A DNA stretch of 64,000 bases from Zerene cesonia (lineage: Eukaryota > Arthropoda > Insecta > Lepidoptera > Pieridae): NCBI RefSeq assembly GCF_012273895.1, contig NC_052113.1:682001-746000 (forward strand). Reading direction: 5' to 3'. The translations under genes and the position numbers were made by a program. This document shows, one piece after another, positions 49,730 to 60,400 of this stretch. The notes beneath the pieces were generated by a model. The model was not told where the DNA came from. It made no database searches and saw only the letters and a list, made by a program, of their open reading frames with translations. Each line of letters begins with the position of its first letter. Position 1 is the stretch's first letter.

Positions 49730-49990
49730 ATAGGAAACGGGCAGCCGTAAAGGGGGTCGCGGACGAATATTTTAAGCAGCTCCCGTGCTCCCTTCACTTA
49801 AGCGGCTCGACGGAACACAGTGGGATTTTGGTCGGTAGGAATCCGACATAACCCACGGCTTTATATCCGGAGGCCGTGGGTATCTATGCAAGATTTCTCC
49901 ACTTAAAAAAAAAGTGGTGTAGACCTCCTCAGGCTTCTTCAGGCTCTGCGATCTTTAGCCAAACGCATCCAAGATTATCCCATGCGTAAA
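49730..49990 (+). mobile_element. retroelement-like repeat remnant
   Basis: A GC-richer block with 'aaacgggcagccgtaaaggg', 'ggctcgacggaacacagtgg', 'ggtaggaatccgacataacc' and a 'ggccgtgggtatctatgc' end. It resembles dispersed lepidopteran LINE non-coding sequence; no protein was recognised. Confidence 0.4.
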
Positions 49991-50566
49991 CATGGTAACG
50001 TTAAAATATAAAATCCAAAATTACTTTAAATTATTTCGACACCAGCAGTTGGCACCTATAAAAATGACAATTTAGTATTTTCTTGTGTCTGATTTTACGC
50101 GAGTATTAAGTTAATATTTAATAATTAATTTCTAAATGACAATTTTATAATCTTTTACTTATATGAAAATTAGATGATTAATATGATTAATCTGATTTAA
50201 TATTTACATTAACGAGACAATGGTATTCCTTTGTCGTTCTTTTCTCTTACTCGGGTCACGAACATGCGTACGAACATTCGCGTAAACGATTGTGTGTCCG
50301 ATTTTGCGCTCATGCATACGTGGAAAAAACATTTACTTCTGACGTCCAACACTTGTGAGTTTGCGTATTTGTACGAATTTAAGTGACCGGCATAATATAA
50401 AAGATAAATTTCATCACGTGATGATTCTACACACTTTGTGGTTTTGTCAAATAGAATGCGTAAGTAGCGCTATCTGACGCGACGCTATGACGTTGAAATG
50501 TGTTGTACAACGCGCTAAATATACCGTCATCTGAGTGTCGCATATTAGCATATTATTATTGGTGAA

Positions 50567-50740
50567 TAGTTTTTTTTTCATACAATCGTCAACAATTGAG
50601 TTGGTGGGTCGCCTGATGGTAAATGCTATCACCGCCCATGAACACTTAGACACGTTAGGTCGTTTGTAGACCTTACACCTCTCCAAATGGATTGCCGATT
50701 ATAAATTGAAAAGGGATTAAGTCAAGGCAAGGAAATATTT
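50567..50740 (-). mobile_element. A-tailed SINE-like repeat (family A), 3' half
   Basis: Poly-T, 'acaattgagttggtgggtcg', 'tgctatcaccgcccatgaac' and 'ccaaatggattgccgattat'. Confidence 0.7.
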
Positions 50741-51477
50741 TGCGTAGCGCGGCTCTAGTCAAAAGTTATGACAGGAGCAGAAAACGACCTTAAAACGTTC
50801 GCGTTCTATCTGACGCAGCCATAAGCGATATAGAGATATGTCAGTATTATCAGTAGTCAGTCGTCATTCCATAATATTGCCGATTGTTATTGTTTCCTTA
50901 TCACTGATAACAGGAGTGACCACAAGTAGAAAAGAATTTAAGGATAAGAGTAATGTGGCCGAGATTTTATTATCCGCATCAATAATTTTATCTCGATAAG
51001 GAAGTACTCAGTTGACCTGTCAAATAGAACAGAGACTGAATGGAGCTGTTGTTTTGCGAAAAAACCAAACTGTTGGTTGTGTAGAAATTGTAGTTGACTG
51101 GGTATTTAATTGGCTTGAAAGTGGCCAATTAAACACCGACTCTTTTTATTAAGTCTGATTAGTAATGGGTATAAACTATAATAATTTTCTCCCCTGATGT
51201 CATCGTAATTCGGAACGTATTATTTTTATGTTATCACTGAAATTCACAATGTAAATGATCTTAATGATCACGATAGTTTTGTACAGGTTAAATTTACTTA
51301 TACTACTTAATTTGTTGCGTTTTTTAGAAACATATTTTTTTTACATTAATGACGACTCCACGCCTTTTGTTTTAAGACGCATAAAAAGAAATGAAAATGG
51401 ATGAATTTATGCACTTTATAAAATTTGGTTAAGGAGTACAGATCTTTTCTTATTTAAACCATAATACGAACGATAAG

Positions 51478-54400
51478 ATGGGGGTGATGGAAAAAGTGGA
51501 GAATGTACGACCGCGTAAGTAGCCACCTGTGTTTTGAAATAAACCTAATTTTAGTGCTTTAAAACATTAAAAATTTTTATTAAAAGACATCTGATTGAAA
51601 ATCAGTTACATAAAAGAGCAGCTATTGAAATACAAGTAGTAGGTACATAGGCTCTATTGAAGTTAGGATTAGATACAGGAGTTTAGAAAAGGAGTTTAAG
51701 TAAGATAATAAATAATACTATAATACTATACGAGGCACAATAATAATAGAAAGCATATCGAGCTAAAAGTGACAACTAGAATGTGTGAAACTGGAAAAAT
51801 TTATATGGATCTACTAGCTTTCAGCTGGATCTTCGCCCGCTTCGCTCGCTTCCCGCTTTCAGACAAACGAAAAGATCAGTCCATGGAAACTATCCTATGT
51901 CGTTTCTCTGGTTTCAAACTGCATTCGTGCTAAATTTCATCTGAATCGGTGCCCTGGTTTAAGGGCAAAGAAGAGACAAGCTGAGAAAGTTACTTTCGCA
52001 TTTAAAATATTAGTAAATAATATACAGGATGTTTTTTTATGATTGAGACGTAGTTATAGATTAAATATAAGAATTTTTAGGTACTTACTTAAATGAATAT
52101 TTTCTTCATTACAGCGGGTTTCGGTGCGCGTCACGTACAAACATTTTTTCTATTCTTAGCCATGGTTCTGGCGTACAGTATGAGGGTTAATATGAGTATA
52201 GCCATTGTGGATATGACAGATTCAGATAATGATGTGGTAAGTGGAATAACCTAAAATATATATCACCGTATTATGTTATTACATGAAATAACACTTATAT
52301 TTGTAATTTTTCGAGAAATCATGATCCGTAATATACTGTTTACTATATTTTACTCATTATTTTCGTTAGATTAAAATGTATCGATATGAAACTTAAATTG
52401 TGAAATGGGATTCATTACCCAACCGATAATTAAATGGTTGAGGTTAGGTTCTGTATTTTCTCAAAATATACTAATCAATTGGTTGGTCTTCGTTGACTCG
52501 TAACCTGTACCTGACGGACGTTAGAGAAAAGAAAACTCTGGGCAAAATACATAACTGCGACATATTAGAATTATAGTCTAACAAAATGCGTTAAATGCGT
52601 TAAATTTATAATACGGTTTTTCTTAATAAATATGTAACTGTATCTTGTGATAATTATACATCCAACTCAAATTTAAACATTTATTTATCCAATTAGACTT
52701 CTAGACGCACTATTGAATCGTCATTACACAGTTTTAACATTAACACACTTTTCAAACGTGGTACATAAAGCTGATATTAAGTACAGATGACTTATATCGC
52801 TCTTCGTAACAATAAATGTTAGAAATAAAATAATGAAACATACTTTGAAAGACGGTTCTGAGGCGTAACTATATTATGAACCTTTCAAGGAATTCTGTTT
52901 CATCTGAAGGAGACAGACAATGAGATTTAGTAATTAGTGAAGATTTCTAAGATTCCCTCAATCGTTATTAAATAAATTGTAAATGTTATTTAAATTTGTC
53001 AACAGTTTAAAAAAAACATAGCGCCTCCAAATTGTGAGATCTAGGACATGTTTAAACAGGATCACATGGAGGTATAAGCTTTCAAATAAATAATACTCAT
53101 TAAAATCGGTTCAACCAGTAAAAGCTATGATTCAACAAACACAATTAATACAGTCGAATTTAAAATATTGTCCATTTTTTTTAAGTCGGTTATAAATAAT
53201 TCTTGACATCCTATTTTACACATTGTGTTCCATAAATTTTTTTTAATTAAAAAAATCAACGTGTCAAGATTTTCCAACTAACGCCATTTATTGTTATTAT
53301 ATTACATAGTAAATAGCATTTTGTGACATTTTTAAATTACAAAAACTAATTAACTTAATTTTGTTTTAGTATTTTGATTGGAGCTACAGCACGCAATCTA
53401 TTATTCTCTCATCCTTCTATTGTGGCTATGTGATATTTCAAATTCCTAGCGGCGTTTTGGCGGGAAAAATTGGCGGGAAAATTTTAATAATCGTTGTTGT
53501 GTCCACTAATGCTATATTGTCTTTGATGCTACCAGCAGCTGGAAAAATAGTAAGTTTTAAGTATAACTTTTATAAATAATAAAAAAGAGATCCTCAGACT
53601 TTTTTGAAATTACTATAAACGTATAATTTGATGCTGTTGATTGATTTGGAAAAATATGAATATTTTTAACGTGTTTGGTTTTGCTTTGAATATTAATTAT
53701 TTGCTTAATTACAATGAACATTTTTCACTGCGCAATGGCCTATAGGAGATCGATATAGCTTAGGCTTTTATATTTTTATGTGAGAATTGGCAAAGGTGAT
53801 GGTGAGTCGCCTGATAGCAAGCGAGATGCAGCATGCATAAATGGGACCACACGGAAGGCACGGAAGGCACAAATAAAAAAAGCTACAAAAAATTCAGTTG
53901 AGAACTCCTTCTCTCCTCCTTTTCTTAAATCCTTTTTTCCTGCTCTTATACTACGAAAACAATAACACGTAGGAACCAAGTTCCTTATAATAATATGTGA
54001 GTACCACATGCGCTAATTGCCTGGAAAGCAATGTTTCCTAATGTGAAATTCTGGAGTCATTGTTAATATCGGCTTCTAAAATAACTATTAACCTAAACTT
54101 AATTTTACGATGCAGTAGCTTGTGTATGGAGCTCTATAGACATTGAGTCACTGAATAGAATTACAGATGATAACAATTATTGAGGCTAATCTTTATGCTT
54201 TGAAACGTTTTTCCAATAGAACTCTCATAGTATTAAAGAATAGTAGTGCTAAATTTAAAACCCATATTAAGAGAGTATAAGTTCAGAATTCCTAGTATAG
54301 TGTTAATGAATATATGGAAGCTTAAAACCACAGGACAGTACTTTGTTATAATTATTATGTAATATTTATATAATATGTATGTAATGTACAATTGACATGA

Positions 54401-57400
54401 TCTAAAAATAGTAACTACAGAGTTTCTTGCCGGCTCTTCTTAGCAGAAACTGCTTTCCGAACCGGTGCTAAAACTTTGTTAGGGCGATGTAAAAGTGCTT
54501 CTATAAGAAATCTAATTAATTAATGAGAACTCATTTTAAGTTTGTCTTTTATTCCTTAAAGCAAGCGGGCTATCACGTAATTAGCAATTGTTCGAACACT
54601 TCAACTGTTAATATAGAGGAAATAGCTAACTTTCAAGGCACAAATTGAGTCGAATGAGATGGTGCAGCTTGCATATAAACACTTTTATAGCTTGGCTATA
54701 TAATTTCAGTGGTTGTACTTAACTATGCATAATGCATTTAATTAAAACTTGTGCAGTCTCTTATTAATAAATAAATTTTGGATTAAACTTTATGTTACTA
54801 GCCATACACACTGTTTAACAGTATCAAAAAATTACCATCGTGAAAGGAAAGCTTTGTTTTTATTTATTGTAGCAACGATGTACTATAGATTCTCGTAGCA
54901 ATTAATTAAATTCTTATTACGCTCTCTAGGCCACAATTAACTTAATATTCTAATCATGCGTCGTAAAATACACTTGTTTTTAAGTGTAGATTATATAATA
55001 TGATACGAAGGCACATCTTTTTACAATATGAGTCTCCATTTATCGAAAGAAACGCAATAGTATTCGGTATTCTATGAACTTACGTTTTTTTTCTGTATTG
55101 CTGCTCGAAAATGTGAAGTAATATTTATAAACAGTCGGCCATTATATTATTATTTATAAACATTTTAATAAAAGGCTGGCTATCCTATAAAACGAAGCAG
55201 GTTTTAAATTCAATTTTTTTCGTATTTGCTACACTGTAACCCACGTTAGATTATACCAAACCGATTCAACCGATTGGCGTGATTTTTCTGTTTACAATTG
55301 TTTTCTGAATCTGGGGACTACCCCAGGGGATGCAGATACTAATCTGCATCCCCAGGATCGTTAGTGAGGATTTTGTAGAAATGTTTATTGAACACAGTAA
55401 CGCTATCTGATCTTTGATCGCAGATATTAACCACTAAACAATTAGTAGTTTGGTGATCTTAGTATCACCCTTCATATTATCTTCTTAAAAATTCCGTATC
55501 GCTAATGTGAATTGTCAAATTGTTATAAGAATTGGTTTATTCTCTCCGCAGGTAATACGTTAGGCATTTTCATGCAAAACATTGTATCGGGATTGCTGGC
55601 TACAGCATTTGGCTGGCAGTCAATTTTCTACGTGAATGGCGCTCTGGGTATCATCTGGACAATTGGCTACGTTATACTGGGAGCAGCGACTCCGGAACAA
55701 TCTAGGTTCATTAAGCAAGATGAACTGAAGTACATTCAGACGTCTTTAGGGAGAACGGAAAAACAGAAGGTAATAGAAATTTGGTCGTCTTCGAAAATAT
55801 GGGAAAATTTTGGTTGCAAATTTCAAAATTTACAGATTTTTGTCATGTTAAAATAACAAGTTAAAACCATTATCATTATTGATAAAATATAGGATATCTA
55901 TAACTGTATTTGTATTGGATGATAAATTCGATTTTCATAAGTTTCAAAATTGCACAACATATAATACATATTGTATTGATTGTTATCGTTAAACTCAAAC
56001 AATTTATCGGACTGAACATTGGACTTGGAATATATGAATGGTACCATACTTATATTGACTAGGTCAGACAATCGACAACCACCTCACCCAACCCGACGGC
56101 CACTTCGTTGGCTGTTTGTTTTTTTTAAAACTGTATTGATAACAGTAAAGACAAGCACATCTAAAATTGTAGAAACGGTATTTATTACCATTTCCACAAG
56201 CCCCTTTCGTTTTCAAGTCGTCAATCCTTTCCCTATTCCTTTCCCCTTAAGAGCGGGCAGTGCACTCGCAGAGGCACGCTGCTCTTTTCCCAGACGGTGG
56301 TGGTGAGGTGGAGACGCTTACCATCAGGCTAACTACAGTTCAGTTGCTCGCTATGACATAAAAAAATAATATCTACGGTTTCAGAGTCATCGAACACCCT
56401 GGAAGAAAATCGTCACATGCCTGCCATTCTGGGCATCCGTGGTTGCTCACTGTGGACAAAATTGGGGATTCATAGCGCTTATGTCAGAGATGCCCACGTA
56501 TTTGGCTAATGTGTTGGGCGTGAAACTGAGTAAAGTTAGTGTTTTCATAGAAAAGGTGGAAATAAATTATTACGAAAAATTAACCGACTTTTTTGGTAGT
56601 CACCAGGAATCGAACCCAAGAACTTTCGTTTCTACCTTCATTCATAAACCATTCTGCCAAGGAGACGGTCAATTAAAAATGATTTCGAAGTATGAGGAAA
56701 ATATTTACATTTATAATAAGTTATGCTTATAGACTACAAGCATACAAAGTATAAGTGAATTATATTAAGATTTAATAATTTCTCGAGAAGGAATCCAATA
56801 AACGCTCTTGAAGCTGTTTTATACGAATTCTAATGAAAATTGAGAGCTCGCACATATTAAAAAGATAATATCGGTATATTTGACGTGTATTTTATTAACT
56901 ATCATCTCTCTCATTTGAATAACATATACATTGTAATGTATATATGATTAAGTTATGTAGTTACGTTATCAAATTGTGTTGAATATATGTATTATTTTTA
57001 ACAGAACGGAATGCTATCAGCTCTCCCCTATTTATCAATGTATGTGCTGAGTATCCCCATGGGCATGATGACTGACTTAATTATCAAGCGAGGCTGGCTT
57101 AGCGTCAGCAACACAAGAAAACTATTTAATACTATAGGTAAATATATAAAATAGTACTATCCTACTACCTACTATCCTACTATCCTACTAATATTATAAA
57201 TGCGAAAGTTTGTATGGATGTGTGTGTGTTTATTGCTCTTTGACGCAAAAACTACTGAACCGATTGCAATGATTTTTGGTACGTACACAGCTGGACAACT
57301 GGAATAATATATAGGCAACGTTTTATCCCGTCATTCCTACCGGATACGGACTTACGCGGTTGAAACCAGTGGGCGCAGCTAGTAATGTATATAAATAAAG

Positions 57401-60400
57401 ACAGCTCATAATTCTAAAGAATTTATTAAAACTAAGCAGCAATAGGTCTGTGGTTAAAGAGTTTAATCAAGGGGTTTAAGAACATGCAAGAATTAACAGA
57501 AATTTGCATTAAAAAACGAACTGACAACGGTGGTTTATAAATACCACAGGGTGTTGTACGGGTTAATTTTTTATGATAATAAAAAACGCCTAGCAGAAGT
57601 AAAAGCAAATTAACTTTTTATTGTTTTTGCTTTTATATAATAATAGGCAAGAAATTTTCAAAAAACTAGGTAAATTAGTTTACAATGAATCATATACATA
57701 TTATTACAGGATTATGGGGTCCTGCGATAGCTCTTATTGGCTTGTCCTATATGCCAGAGGGGAATATGTTGCTAGCTATTATAATGCTAACCATAACAGT
57801 TGGTATTAACGCAGGGCAATATACTGGATATATGGTAAGATATGACCCATATAAATTTTACATACATGAAATAGATATACGAACTTATTTAAACTAACCA
57901 CACTACTAACCCCGGCTCCATTCGGATAGTCTTTCTTAAATTTCTATATGCTACTGTTAATATAAGCGGAGGTATATTCACCAAATTAAAAATCATTTAA
58001 ATCCGTTCAGCCAATCCTGAGCTATAAATGATGGAACTAACATGTCTAATACTAAAAAAGTAGAAAATCCGCTTTTACACGAGCGCAGACGGGGCTAGTT
58101 ACTAAGCTAGTAAATGTACCTATAACTGTCATCTTAATATATATAAATCTCGTGTCACAATGTTTGTCCTCAATGGACTCCTAAACCACTTAACCGATTA
58201 TAATAAAATTCGCACACCATGTGCAGTTCGATCCAACTTGAGAGATAGACTAGTTTAAATAATTAATTACGATAAATAACAACCCGGGCGGAGCCGGGGC
58301 GTGCAGCTAGTAATAAGAATATAGCAATGGTAACATGGTACACTTATAATGTTCTATTTAANNNNNNNNNNNNNNNNNNNNNNNNNNNNNNNNNNNNNNN
58401 NNNNNNNNNNNNNNNNNNNNNNNNNNNNNNNNNNNNNNNNNNNNNNNNNNNNNNNNNNNNNNNNNNNNNNNNNNNNNNNNNNNNNNNNNNNNNNNNNNNN
58501 NNNNNNNNNNNNNNNNNNAGTCGAGCACGCTTCGGCACGAATTGGGCCAGCTCGCACCGGGGAAGTACCACACCCCCACAGAAGACTGGCGTGAAACAGC
58601 ATTCTGCTGTGTTTCGTTCGGTGAGTGGGGGAGCCGGAAGCCCATATCCTTTTCCATCCCCTTCCCAGTCCTTTCCTTTATTCCTCTCGCTAATCCTTTC
58701 TTAATCCCTTCCCAATTTAAAGTCGACAATCCATTTGTAGAGGCGTAAGGTCTGTAATCGACTTTACGCCTCTACAAATGTTCATGGGCGGTGGTAGCGC
58801 TTACCATCAGGCGTCCCACAAGCTCCATTGCCGACTGTGACATAAAAAAAAGAAAAAAAAAAAAAAAAAGAAGTAAATCATTAATTTCATCTGACATATT
58901 TCATGTAGCGATTCATTCCTTATCAAATGTAAACACTCATCATCAGCTCAAACATTTCCACTGCTGGGATACAGGCCTCCTATGAGGATTCAGGCAGTAA
59001 TCCACCACGCTGGCCAATTTAAAAATCTTTTAATTTCCTGCACGCTCGCCTGGCTTCGAACCCTCGATTTGTCGATTTTAAAGTATACGAAACATCAGAA
59101 TTTATATTAAAAACCGTTGTAAAGTCTTAGATTTCATTCGAATTTACTAAACCCTACTTAATCATTTTGTATACATATATTTTATTTGTAACCTTTATCC
59201 GAACCTATCGAAGCAACTTCACAATTATTACTGTGGCTACATCGATGTCAATCAAAACCCTCTAAATCGAAAGGTTTTCCATAGAAACGTATTAAACCAT
59301 TCCGGGTCTGAATTGCGTTTAATATCAGCATATTTATTGATGTCGTATTTACAACAATCCTTTGGGATATATTAATATTGGAAGTTATCCAAGATATTTA
59401 TATATACCATTATATTGTTATAAGCTAGTTTTATTGTCGTTTTGGAATTATTAATATTGATACCAAATCACATTATTTAATTCATTAAAATCTGTTAAGT
59501 ATAAACGCATATAATTTTATTTAACGGTATTGATTTCAAATGGCATAAATTATCAATACTGAATAATAAATAGGCTAGAAAGGGCGGGGCTTTAAGGATA
59601 ACAAAAATGCTTTTGGTATTTATCTTTTCCAGGCTAAGGTAAGACGAAGGTTAAGGGAAATATTTAATTAGCGTTATTGTATAATTACTGATAATTTTTT
59701 CATCGCAAGCAGCACCTAATTTTAATGATTGTTTTCTTAATAACTGCATGCGTAATAGTTCCGTATCGTATTATCATAACAATAACTTATACTGACTTAC
59801 CTCCATCAAACGTTTTATCAATAAAATATAACAACACTACGTATAAAGGATGCTTCTATGAAGACAGCGTATTTCTGTATTTGTATCTTCAAATTTCCAT
59901 TGTTAAGAAATGTTTCGGTATAAAAACTACTGGAACACCAAAAAAATTAAAGAAACAGTTAGTGACATAATGTTCAGATAATTTCTTTCAATACACGTTG
60001 TTACCAGAGCAGAAACCCACTTCCTGAATAGATTATAATGTTTACATTAACAAATCGATAGTCTTCTGGTCTTATCGATGGTCCTTTGCTTGGATAAGTG
60101 TGATAATTTTCCTTCACTCTCACCAAACTCGTGCTAGCTCTCGAATAAAGGACAGTTAACATATGTTATAATATTTTGCGACAATAACTCAATGAGACTT
60201 CTATACTTACACGTTAAACCACTAAACCAATTTGAGGAGATAGACTTAACCTTGAAAACTCTTTCCGTAACCAAACTTTCTGTATCACGGAATTACTTCA
60301 GTCATTCAATGAATGAGATAGGATAATGAGTAACCGACATAGGCTAACATTAATTACTGGGTTTAAATTTAATTTTCCATAAACACACAACTGTTCCAAT

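Larger units (their letters stand above)
41581..51477. other. 10 kb spacer between copies 3 and 4
   Basis: No transporter exon or other gene recognised. SINE-like, Helitron and MITE copies and the 287-bp tandem duplication are listed separately. 43400-44095, 45010-45540 and 50760-51470 are AT-rich stretches in which I see nothing definite. Confidence 0.7.

Noticed and set aside
52857..53210. Possible coding signal around 'ggttcaaccagtaaaagc'
   Set aside because: Matches a dispersed lepidopteran repeat motif (AAGTCGGTT / 'gtcgaattt') also seen near 5130, 24715 and 60720. No ORF.
55176..55232. K-G-W-L open stretch as the lost TM4 exon of copy 4
   Set aside because: Only G-W is shared. It lacks the Arg, Q-G, P-x-x-H and W-x-P-x-x-E-R residues and runs into a stop without a donor.
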